A stretch of DNA of 64,000 nt, taken from NCBI RefSeq assembly GCF_047675955.1, contig NC_132912.1, forward strand, positions 22,480,500 to 22,544,499, given 5' to 3'. Shown here in pieces: positions 24,021 through 32,277 of the stretch. The DNA is from Chlorocebus sabaeus (taxonomy: Eukaryota; Chordata; Mammalia; Primates; Cercopithecidae). The translations under genes were made by a program, and so were the position numbers. Below the pieces are notes generated by a model. It saw nothing but the letters and a program-made list of their open reading frames with translations. It made no database searches and was not told where the DNA came from. The first letter of the stretch is position 1, and each line of letters begins with the position of its first letter.

Positions 24021-24169
24021 CCCCCCGGGGAACTGCGCCTGTCTTAGGTTGGGTCAACTCATCCCCACCTTCTAGGCCCGTCATGGGATAAGGCAGCAGC
24101 AAAGGCGGCCCTCCTGTCTTAGGCTCCGGTGGAGATAGTGTCCTCTTACCCGTCATTGACTGTCCAGTT
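24021..24169 (-). promoter_or_regulatory. Constitutive transport element (CTE)-like RNA export signal
   Basis: Between the TM stop codon and the polypurine tract the minus strand carries CCTAAGACAGG twice (24113-24123 and 24038-24048), plus 'TGGACAGTCAATGACGGGTA' near 24151-24168 and a matching GACGGG on the other arm. In MPMV/SRV the CTE is a long hairpin with two related internal loops that bind the host exporter NXF1 (TAP), which lets unspliced RNA leave the nucleus. Both loop motifs are present here in the right order and location. The folding is inferred, not computed. Confidence 0.85.
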
Positions 24170-24190
24170 CAGCACACAGGGGAGGTGGTC

Positions 24191-25234
24191 TTATTGAGGT
24201 AAATAAGACTCACCATTTTCAGTCATCTCAAGGCGATGATAATGGACCTGTATAGGTTTGGCCTGGAAGGCCTCGATTTGTTGTCTGACGAATGCCATAA
24301 GCTTATTAAGGATTATAGGCCCGAGAGTGAGGAAGAGTAGAAGAGTAAGTAAAGGACCAAGAAATGGCACGAGATAGGGGAGAAGTCCATCGAGTCCCGT
24401 CCACAATGGATTGGCGGCCAGGCCCTTTCTGCGCTTTTCTAGTTCTTCTTGTAAAGTCTTTATCTTATCTCTGACGATTCCGGATTTGTTGGCGTAAAAA
24501 CAGCACTTTTCCTGTAAGGCCAAACAGATCCCTCCCTGTTCTGCTGTTAATAAATCTAGACCTCTTCTATTTTGGAGAACTACTTCAGCTAATGAGTCTA
24601 CTTGGTCTTGTAAATCTTGTATAGTACTGGATAAGGTCTGTACATCTGAAATTAATTGGTTGGATAATTTAGTATATTGGGTTAGTGAGACCCCTAGGCC
24701 TGTGGCTCCTGTGTCTATTAGTCCAGTGAATGCCTTCCCGTCTAACCATAAGGTTAGAGAGGGTTTTTGATTTGTAATTGGTTGCACCCAATATATGTCT
24801 GATGATCCGAAACCTTTTATAGAGTGTTGGATATTATTATTTGTTTTGACCAAAGGTAGCAGGATTAGCTGAGCTATTCTAACTCCTTGAGGGACAGTAA
24901 TAATACTATCAATAGCTCTGGCCATAATTTTAATTTCTCCTTCATAATCATTATCCATAACTCCAGGGAGGACTTGTAAGCCTCTCATGGTGACACTACT
25001 TCTTCCCAAAAGCAGCCCAAAAGTGTTAGGTGGTAAAGGTCCATATATTCCAGTATTTAAGGTCTGTGGTCCCATTTCAGGTGTTAGTACTGTGTGGGAG
25101 GTGGAACTGAGGTCCAGTCCTGCACTTCCTGGGGTTGCTCTACTAAGTTTTGAAATGGATTGCTGCTGCTGGCTGGAACAAAGCTGACTGCCCCATATGC
25201 TTGTTTCGGGGCCTGAGGCTGGCCCCTCATCCCG
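24191..25234 (-). CDS. Pro-frame dUTPase fused in frame to Env TM (deletion chimera)
   Basis: This is the -1 frame entered from gag at the slippery site; it stays open for 347 codons to a stop at 24191. The only ATG considered as an alternative start is at 25075, giving 294 residues. Numbering from that ATG: dUTPase motif 1 (GSAGLDL) lies just upstream; motif 2 GLLLGRSS at 20-27; motif 3 GVMDNDYEGE at 38-47; motif 4 GVRIAQLI at 64-71; motif 5 GFGSSD at 88-93. The protease starts, reaches its active-site DTGA at 121-124, and then changes directly to TM: a heptad-like region, the LQNRRGLDLL segment at 167-176, CX6CC at 184-192, a hydrophobic anchor at about 231-256 and a 38-residue tail. Protease, pol and SU are gone. 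dUTPase may be structurally complete; protease cannot be. No env splice acceptor is evident, so expression would need frameshifting. Confidence 0.88.
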   Translation of the reverse strand, partial: RDEGPASGPETSIWGSQLCSSQQQQSISKLSRATPGSAGLDLSSTSHTVLTPEMGPQTLNTGIYGPLPPNTFGLLLGRSSVTMRGLQVLPGVMDNDYEGEIKIMARAIDSIITVPQGVRIAQLILLPLVKTNNNIQHSIKGFGSSDIYWVQPITNQKPSLTLWLDGKAFTGLIDTGATGLGVSLTQYTKLSNQLISDVQTLSSTIQDLQDQVDSLAEVVLQNRRGLDLLTAEQGGICLALQEKCCFYANKSGIVRDKIKTLQEELEKRRKGLAANPLWTGLDGLLPYLVPFLGPLLTLLLFLTLGPIILNKLMAFVRQQIEAFQAKPIQVHYHRLEMTENGESYLPQ

Positions 25235-27060
25235 TTTCCCTGCCTAGGGGATAAAGGATTTCCTTGACTGTCAGTTTTAGATTTACATTCGTTTGCCCAG
25301 TGCCTTCCTCTTTTACACCTTGGGCAAAGGCCTGGAATTTTTGCTTCTGGATTTTTATTTTGGTTTTCATGGCAATCTTTGGCAAAGTGTCCCCTTTTAC
25401 CGCATCTAAAACATCCCCCTTTATCTCTACCTTTGTTAATGAGGAAGTCTCTTACTGTTTGGCCGCTAAAAGCGGCGGCCATTGCTAGGCCTTGTTGATA
25501 TGAGGGCCCAATATCTGAACAAAGGCGAATGTATCCTGTTAAATCTGTTTTCTTTCGATAAGGTCTGATTGCCGCTTGGCAGGCGGGGTTAGCGTTTTCA
25601 TAAGCTAACTGTTTAACATAATCTACACCCGTTTCTGCATTTCCAAAGATTCTACCTGCCGTGGTCATAAGTCTATGCACAAAGTCTGAAAATGGCTCAT
25701 CGGGTCCTTGTTTAACCGCCGTGAGCGAGGCCCCTGGATCTCCTTTAATGGGAAGTTTTCTCCAGGCTTTTGTAGCGGCAGCCTGGATTTGTGAGAACAG
25801 TCCAGGATCATATTGCATTTGGGCCTGAGTGTCTGCATAATTACCTAAACCAGTTAACATATCAAAATCCCAACCGTTTCCTGCCTGTTGATTTCTTTTA
25901 GCCGTGTCTCTACAATTTTCAAAGAACTCTGACTTCCAAATTAAATGGTCTCCCCCAGAAAGGACTGCCCTAACTAAGGTATTCCAGTCTGTAGGAGTGA
26001 GCCAATTCTCAGCTACAGATTCCACTATAGCAAGAGTATATGGAGCAGTAGCCCCATACTGAGAGGCAGCAGTCTTTAACTCTTTTATAATAGTAAAGTC
26101 AAATCCAGTATGATGCCTCCAAGCCTGTCCCCGTTCATCTATGGTTTCAGTGACCGGAAAAACGTCTTTGGGGGAGGAGTCTTCTCTATGTCGGCTAACA
26201 ACTAACCCCCCTTTTGGAACATGTTGTCCAGGCCGCTGAGGTGGGCGCAAGGAACCCTCCATAGCGTCTGAGTTGGGTATCTTTTCATTTCCTGTCTTTA
26301 GCTTTTGGAGCCTAATTATCAATGATTGATGTAACTCTTCAAGTTTAATTTGTTCCTCTAGTTGAGCAATTTTTTGTTTTAATTCTTCTTTGGGATCTAT
26401 TGCTGCCATAACAATGGGCGCAGAAGCCTCATTATGTGTCTTATTATATGGGGGCGGGTATGAAGTAAAGGGAGGCAAATCAGGGTTGTGATATTTAGCC
26501 GCCTCTTCCTCTAAATCATCCCAATTTATGTCTGATTGATTAGGCTTATTAATTTCCTCCTCTTTTTGAAGCATCTGTAAAATTGGGTATTTTTTTGGTT
26601 TGTTTTCGTGTGGCATTTCTTTATCTGTTACAGAAGGAGACTTGATTTCCTCATGATCACTTTCGAGGGAAATGAGATCCTCCTCCGTATCTTGCGGAGG
26701 CTTTGTAAGGTTAGAGCGGGAGCTAACCTTTAAAATATGCTCTGTCTGAGCGACCGCAGCCATGACTTGCGGATCGGCCTCCTTCTTATCTATTAAATCT
26801 CTAATGAGGTTCCAATAAGAGAAGGCAGTCACAGGAATTTTTTCTGGCCCAAAAGTATTATAATAGTCCTGAAGACAATCCCCTACTCTACGCCACCTTT
26901 TAATATCAATAGTTCCTTCCTGTGGGAACCAAGGGCAAGTATCTTTTACAAAATCAAAAAATTTAAACAAATCATTACCTTTAACCTTTACTCTTCGTAT
27001 CTTTAAAGCCTCTTTTAATTGTCCTACATAGATCTGATGTTGGCTTAATTCTTGTCCCAT
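25084..27060 (-). CDS. gag: Betaretroviral Gag polyprotein, uninterrupted
   Basis: 658 residues with no stop or frameshift. The ATG at 27060 is the first good start after the splice donor and gives MGQE, a myristoylation-type N-terminus. Visible parts: matrix with a basic KRWRR at 54-58, in the region that in MPMV directs intracytoplasmic assembly; PPPY late motif at 202-205 followed by ASAP at 212-215, where a PSAP-type motif might be expected; a charged leucine-rich coiled stretch at about 223-255 like the internal scaffold domain; capsid with the major homology region near 451-468; nucleocapsid with two CCHC knuckles (C550, C553, H558, C563; and C579, C582, H587, C592). The length matches type-D Gag. 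In the genome it is the longest open frame of the window. Whether it is expressed is unknown. Confidence 0.95.
   Translation of the reverse strand: MGQELSQHQIYVGQLKEALKIRRVKVKGNDLFKFFDFVKDTCPWFPQEGTIDIKRWRRVGDCLQDYYNTFGPEKIPVTAFSYWNLIRDLIDKKEADPQVMAAVAQTEHILKVSSRSNLTKPPQDTEEDLISLESDHEEIKSPSVTDKEMPHENKPKKYPILQMLQKEEEINKPNQSDINWDDLEEEAAKYHNPDLPPFTSYPPPYNKTHNEASAPIVMAAIDPKEELKQKIAQLEEQIKLEELHQSLIIRLQKLKTGNEKIPNSDAMEGSLRPPQRPGQHVPKGGLVVSRHREDSSPKDVFPVTETIDERGQAWRHHTGFDFTIIKELKTAASQYGATAPYTLAIVESVAENWLTPTDWNTLVRAVLSGGDHLIWKSEFFENCRDTAKRNQQAGNGWDFDMLTGLGNYADTQAQMQYDPGLFSQIQAAATKAWRKLPIKGDPGASLTAVKQGPDEPFSDFVHRLMTTAGRIFGNAETGVDYVKQLAYENANPACQAAIRPYRKKTDLTGYIRLCSDIGPSYQQGLAMAAAFSGQTVRDFLINKGRDKGGCFRCGKRGHFAKDCHENQNKNPEAKIPGLCPRCKRGRHWANECKSKTDSQGNPLSPRQGNGMRGQPQAPKQAYGAVSFVPASSSNPFQNLVEQPQEVQDWTSVPPPTQY
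25200..25240 (-). promoter_or_regulatory. gag-pro -1 ribosomal frameshift signal
   Basis: The minus strand has the slippery heptamer GGGAAAC at 25240-25234, in the correct zero frame (G GGA AAC). After a seven-base spacer it has GGGGCC and GGCCCC arms able to form a 6-bp stem around a short loop, followed by sequence that could complete a pseudoknot. Slippage moves ribosomes from gag codon 609 into the dUTPase frame, which is open across the junction. Confidence 0.88.
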
Positions 27061-27072
27061 TTCGGACGCGTC

Positions 27073-27078
27073 ACTTAC
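27073..27078 (-). promoter_or_regulatory. Proviral major splice donor
   Basis: The minus strand reads GAAG/GTAAGT, a consensus donor, 13 bases before the gag ATG, where betaretroviral leaders carry the donor for env mRNA. The natural acceptor probably lay in the deleted part. Confidence 0.8.
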
Positions 27079-27195
27079 CTTCGATTCTGACGCGGCAGGT
27101 TCCCGCGGTGATCGGAAGAGTTCACTTTCTTTTGTCTTCGTTAGCGGTCGACCATCCTTTGGCGTCCTCTTCCTCACGGAGTCCCTCGTTTCCAG

Positions 27196-27213
27196 GTCCC
27201 TGTTCGGGCACCA
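27196..27213 (-). promoter_or_regulatory. Primer-binding site, tRNA-Lys3-like
   Basis: On the minus strand the 18-mer TGGTGCCCGAACAGGGAC begins two bases after the 5' LTR. It differs by one base from the complement of the tRNA-Lys3 3' end (TGGCGCCC...). Confidence 0.85.
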
Positions 27214-27215
27214 CG

Positions 27216-27671
27216 TATCCCGGCCCGCGGGATCGTCAAAGCAGGCCCTGGAGGAGGGAGTGGGAATTTGGGGAACAAGAGACACGAGAAATGGAGACAA
27301 GACAGTGCTCTGATCAAGTCTTGTTTAATGGCAGTAATGCAGTGCCTTATATACACTTGGAGAGGAAGGGGTTGGGCCAAGGCAGAAATGATCTCATTTC
27401 AGAGGGCGCGGCCAGGCAGGTTTTGGTTTCAACGGTCGGTAGTCATGTTGCGCCTGCGCTAGGAAGTAACAATTTTGCTACGAAGTAACAATTTTTGCGC
27501 GCGCGGGAAAGATGGGTGAAGAAGAAGCAGGAAGAGCGCCATCTTGTGCGAGGTATTTAATACAGGGAAAAAGACAAATCTGGGAAGGAGGTGAGAGGTG
27601 GAAATGAATAGAGCTCAGGCGTCTAATCGTCAATAATTACTCGCTATGGCCGGGGCGCGCAGCTCCGGACA
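27216..27671 (-). repeat. 5' LTR of the provirus
   Basis: 456 bp, 445 identical to the 3' LTR without gaps. TATATAA is at 27347-27353 and ATTAAA at 27324-27329. The U3 direct repeat is at 27459-27497. It starts TGTCC at 27671 and ends GGGATA at 27216, two bases before the primer-binding site. Confidence 0.95.
27347..27353 (-). promoter_or_regulatory. Proviral promoter TATA box
   Basis: TATATAA on the minus strand within the 5' LTR. Transcription would be expected to start about 25-30 bases downstream, near 27320, just by the ATTAAA signal, giving a short R region. Confidence 0.7.
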
Positions 27672-27677
27672 TATACT
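27672..27677. repeat. Target-site duplication of the provirus, right copy
   Basis: TATACT, identical to 23523-23528. L1 ORF2 sequence resumes directly after it. Confidence 0.9.
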
Positions 27678-30600
27678 CAGTAACAGGATTGCTGGGTCAA
27701 ATGGTATTTCTAGTTCTAGATCCTTGAGGAGTTGCTACACTGTCATCCACAATGGTTGAACTAATTTACACTCATACCAATAGTGTAAAAGCATTCCTAT
27801 TTCTCCACATCCTCTCCAGCACCTGTTGTTTCCCTGACTTTTTAATGATCGCCATTCTAACTGGTGTGAGATGGTATCTCATTGTGGTTTTGATTTGCAT
27901 TTCTCTAATGACCAGTGATGATGAACATTTTTTCATAAGTTTTTTGGCGGCATAAATGTCTTCTTTTGAGAAGTGTCTGTTCATATCCTTCACCCACTTT
28001 TTGATGGGGTTGTTTTTTCCTTGTAAATTTGTTTAAGTTCTTTGTAGATTCTGGATATTAGCCCTTTGTCAGATGGGTAGATTGCAAAACTTTCCTCCGA
28101 TTCTGTAGGTTGCCTGTTTACTCTGATAGTTTCTTTTGCTGTGCAGAAGCTCTTTAATTTAATTAGATCCCATTTGTCTATTTTGGCTTTTGTTGCCATT
28201 GCTATTGCTGTTTTAGTCATGAAGACCTTGCCCATGCCTATGTCCTGAATGGTATTGCCTAGGATTTTTTCTAGGGTGTTTGTGGTTTTGGGTTTTACAT
28301 TTAAGTCTTTAATCCATCTTGAGTTAATTTTTGTATAAGGTGTAAAGAAGGGATCTTTCAGCTTTCTGCATATGGCTAGCCAGTTTTCCCAGCACCATTT
28401 ATTAAATAGGGAATCCTTTCCCCATTGCTTGTTTTTGTCAGGTTTGTCAAAGATCAGATGGTTGTAGATGTGTGGTGTTATTTCTGAGGCCTCTGTTCTG
28501 TTCCATTGGTCTATATCTCTGTTTTGCTACCAGTACCATGCTGTTTTGGTTACTGTAGTCTTGTAGTATAGTTTCAAGTCAGGTAGCATGAAACCTCCAG
28601 CTTTGTTCTTTTTGTTTAGGATTATCTTGACTATGCAAGCTCTTTTTTGGTTCTATATGAAATTTAAAATAATTTTTTCCAATTCTGTGAAGAAAGTCTG
28701 TGGTACCTTGATGGGGATAGCATTGAATCTATAAATTACTTTGGGCCGTATGACCATTTTCACAATATTGATTCTTCCTATCCATGAGCATGGAATGTTC
28801 TTGCATTTGTTTGTGTCCTCTTTTATTTCCTTGAGCAGTGGTTTGTAGTTTTCCATGAAGAGGTCCTTCACATCCCTTGTGAATTGTATTCCTAGGTATT
28901 TTATTCTCTTTGTAGCAGTTGTGAATGGGAGTTCACTCATGATTTGGCTCTCTGTCTGTTATTGGTGTATAGAATGCTTGTGATTTTTGCACATTGATTT
29001 TTTATCCTGAGACTTTGTTGAAGTTGTTTATCAGCTTAAGGAGATTTTGGGCTGAGATGGTGGGGTTTTCTAAATATACAATCATGTCATCTGCAAACAG
29101 AGACGATTTGACTTCCTCTTTTCCTAATTGAATATGCTTTATTTCTTTCTCTTGCCTGACTGCCCTGGCCAGAAATTCCAATACTATGTTGAATAGGAGT
29201 GGTGAGAGAGTGCATCCTTGTCTTGTGCCCATTTTCAAAGGGAATGCTTCCAGTTTTTGCCCATTCAGTATGATATTGGCTGTGGATTTGTCATAAATAG
29301 CTCTTATTATTTTGAGATATGTTCCATCCCTACCTAGTTTATTGAGAGCTTTTAGCATGAAGGGCTGTTGAATTTTGTCAAAGACCTTTTCTGCATCTAT
29401 TGAGATAATGTGGTTTTTGTCATTGGTTCAGTTTATGTGATGGATTATGTTTATTGATTTGTGTATGTTGAACCAGCCTTGCATCCCAGGGATGAAGCGG
29501 ACTTGATCATGGTGGATAAGCTTTTTGATGTGCTGCTGGATTCAGTTTGCCAGTATTTTACTGAGGATTTTCACATCGATGTTCATCAGAGATGTTGACC
29601 TAAAATTTTCTTTTTATGTTGTGTGTCCGCCAGGTTTTGGAATCAGGATGATGCTGAACTCATAACATGAGTTAGGGAGGAGTCCTTCTTTTTCTATTGT
29701 TTGGAATAGTTTTGGAAGGAATGGCACTAGCTCGTCTTTGTACCCCTGGTAGAATTCGGCTGTGAATCTATCTGGTCCTGGGCTTTTTTTGGTTGGTAAG
29801 CTATTAATTATTGCTTCAGTTTCAGAACCTACTACTCGTCTATTCAGAGATTCGGCTTCTTCCTGGTTTCGTCTTGGGAGGGTATCTGTGTCCAGGAATT
29901 TATCCATTTCTTCTAGATTTTCTAGTTTATTTGTGTAGAGGTGTTTATAGTGTTTTCTGATGGTAGTTTGTATTTCTGTGGGATCAGTGGTGATATCCCT
30001 TTATCATTTTTATTGCATCTATTTGATTCTTCTCTCTTTTCATCTTTATTAGTCTTGCTAGCGGTCCATCTATTTTGTTAATCTTTTCAAAAAACTAGCT
30101 CCTGGATTCACTGATTTTTTGCAGGGTTTTTTGTGTCTCTATCTGCTTCAGGTCTACTCTGATCTTAGTTATTTCTTGTCTTCTGCTAGCTTTTGAATTT
30201 GTTTGCTCTTGCTTCTCTAGTTCTTTGTGATGTTAGGATGTCAATTTTAGATGTTTCCTGCTTTCTCTTGTGGGCATTTAGTGCTATAAATTTCCCTCTA
30301 CACACTGATTTAAATGTGTCCCAGAGATTCTGGTATGTTGTGTCCTTTTTCTCATTGGTTTTAAAGAACATCTTTACTTCTGCCTTCATTTTGTTATTTA
30401 CCCAGTAGTCATTCAGGAGTAGGCTGTTCATTCAGGAGTAGGTTTCCATGTAGCTGTGCAGTTTTGAGTGAGTTTCTTAATCCTGAGTTCTAATTTGGTT
30501 GCACTGTCGTCTGAGAGACAGTTGGTTGTGATTTCTGTTCTTTTACATTTGCTGAGGAGTGTTTTACTTCCAATTATGTGGCCAATTTTAGAATAAGTGT

Positions 30601-31259
30601 GATGTGGTACTGCAAAGAATGTATATTCTGTTGATTTGGTGTGGAGAGTTCTATAGATGTCTATTAGGTCTGCTTGGTCCAGAGCTGAGTTCAAGTCCTG
30701 GTTATACTTGTTTATTTTCTGTCTTGTTGATCTGTCTAATATTGACAGTGGGGTGTTAAAGTCTCCCACTATTATTGTGTGGGAGTCTAAGTCTCTCTGT
30801 AGGTCTCTAAGAACTTGCTTTACGAATCTGGGTGCTCCTCAATTGGGTGCATATATATTTAGGATAGTTAGCGCTTCTTGTTGCATTGTCCCTTTACCAT
30901 TTTGTAATGCCCTTCTTTGTCTCTTTTGATCTTTGTTGGTGTAAAGTCGTCTTTATCAGAGACTAGGATTGCAACCCCTGCTTTTTTTTTTGTTTTCCAT
31001 TTGCTTGGTAGATCTTCCTCCATCCCTTTATTTTGAGCCTATGTGTGTCTTTGCACATGAGATGGGTCTCCTGAATACAGCACACCAATGGGTCTTGACT
31101 CTATCCAATTTGCCAGTCTGTGTCTTTTAATTTGGGGTACTTAGCCCATTTACATTTAAGGTTAATATTGTTACGTGGGAATTTGATCCTGTCATTATGA
31201 TGTTAGCTTGTTATTTTGCCCGTTAGTTGATGCAGTTTCTTTATAGTGTTGATGGTCTT

Positions 31260-32277
31260 TACAATGTGGCATGTTTTTGCAGTGGCTTGTACCAGTTGTT
31301 CCTTTCCATGTTTAGCGCTTCCTTCAGGAGCTCTTGTAAAGCGTGCCTGATGGTGATAAAATCTCTCAGCATTTGCTTGTCTGTAAAGGATTTTATTTCT
31401 CCTTCACTTAGGAAGCTTAGTTTGTCAGGATAGGAAATTCTGGGTTGAAAATTCTTTAAGAATGTTGAATATTGGCCCCTACTCTGTTCTGGCTTGTAGG
31501 GTTTCTGCCGAGAGATCCGCTGTTAGTCTGATGGGTTTCCCTTTGTGGGTAACCCGACCTTTCTCTCTGGCTGCCTTTAGCATTTTTTCCTTCATTTGAA
31601 CCTTGGTGAATCTGATGATTATGTGTCTTTGGGTTGCTCTTTTCAAGGAATATCTTATTGGTGTTCTCTGTATTTCCTGAATTTGAATGTTAGCCTGCCT
31701 TGCTAGGTTGGGGAAGTTTTCCTGGAAATATTCTGAGGAGTGTTTTCCAACGTGGTTCCATTCTCCTGTCACCTTCAGGTGCACCAGTCAAATGTAGATT
31801 TGTTCTTTTCACATAGTCCCATATTTATTGGAGGCTTTGTTTGTTTCTTTTCACTCTTTTTTCTCTAATCTTGTTTTCTTGCTTTATTTCATTAAGTTGA
31901 TCTTCAATCACTGATATCCTTTCTTCCACTTGATTGATTTGGCTATTGAAGCTTGTGTATGCTTCACGAAGTTCTCATGCTGCATTTTTCAGCTCCATCA
32001 GGTCATTTATGTTCTTGTCTACACTGGTTATTCTAGTTAGCAATTAGTCTAACCTTTTTTCAAGGTTCTTAGCTTCCTTGCATTGGATTAGAACATGCTC
32101 CTTTAGCTCGGAAGAGTTTGTTCTCACCCACCTTCTGAAGCCTACTTCTGTCAATTCGTCAAACTCATTCTCTGTCCAGTTTTGTTCCCTTGCTGGCGAG
32201 GAGTTGTGATCCTTTGGAGGAGAAGAGGCGTTCTGGTTTTTGGAATTTTCAGCCTTTCTGTGCTGGTTTTTCCCCAT
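31260..32277 (-). pseudogene. L1-A ORF1 (RNA-binding chaperone), broken
   Basis: The start MGKNQHRKAE is at 32277, but the frame stops at 32044. A second piece at 31479-31784 carries the RNA-binding core and C-terminal domain (KMLKAAREKGRVTHKGKPIR). L1 ORF1 is normally about 338 codons; here it is split by stops and frameshifts. ORF1 protein coats L1 RNA as trimers. Confidence 0.85.

Larger units (their letters stand above)
23529..27671 (-). mobile_element. SERV/type-D betaretroviral provirus with pol and most of env deleted
   Basis: The element is 4,143 bp and transcribed on the minus strand: 5' LTR 27216-27671, primer-binding site, splice donor, gag, gag-pro frameshift, dUTPase, TM remnant, transport element, polypurine tract, 3' LTR 23529-23984. 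The Gag, dUTPase and TM segments are of the MPMV/SRV type, and related endogenous copies (SERV) are known from Old World monkeys. One internal deletion, about 4 kb if the parent had the usual roughly 8.4 kb genome, removed most of protease, all of pol, SU and the N-terminal part of TM. The LTRs differ at 11 of 456 sites (2.4%), so the insertion is a few million years old under usual primate rates. It shares orientation with its host L1. Confidence 0.95.
23233..31197 (-). pseudogene. L1-A ORF2 (endonuclease-reverse transcriptase), broken and split by provirus
   Basis: The intact protein nicks target DNA and copies L1 RNA onto it. The frame starts near 31197 with MTG and ends near 23233. Removing the provirus leaves about 3.8 kb, the canonical ORF2 length. 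The endonuclease piece at 30428-30769 keeps MGDFNTPLS, but the catalytic SDH motif reads SDD. The reverse transcriptase piece at 29002-29358 keeps the FADD active site. Other pieces lie at 28653-28940, 29614-29907 and 27990-28235. Frameshifts and stops separate them, so no full protein can be made. The provirus interrupts the C-terminal region. Confidence 0.9.

Noticed and set aside
24191..25075. A working env gene
   Set aside because: SU, the cleavage site and the start of TM are absent; only the TM C-terminal part remains, fused to protease-frame sequence.
27061..27300. 80-codon in-frame extension upstream of the gag ATG, reaching into the LTR
   Set aside because: The extended frame begins with TTG, not ATG, and lies in R/U5, primer-binding site and leader sequence. 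It is better read as a chance open leader than as an extended Gag.
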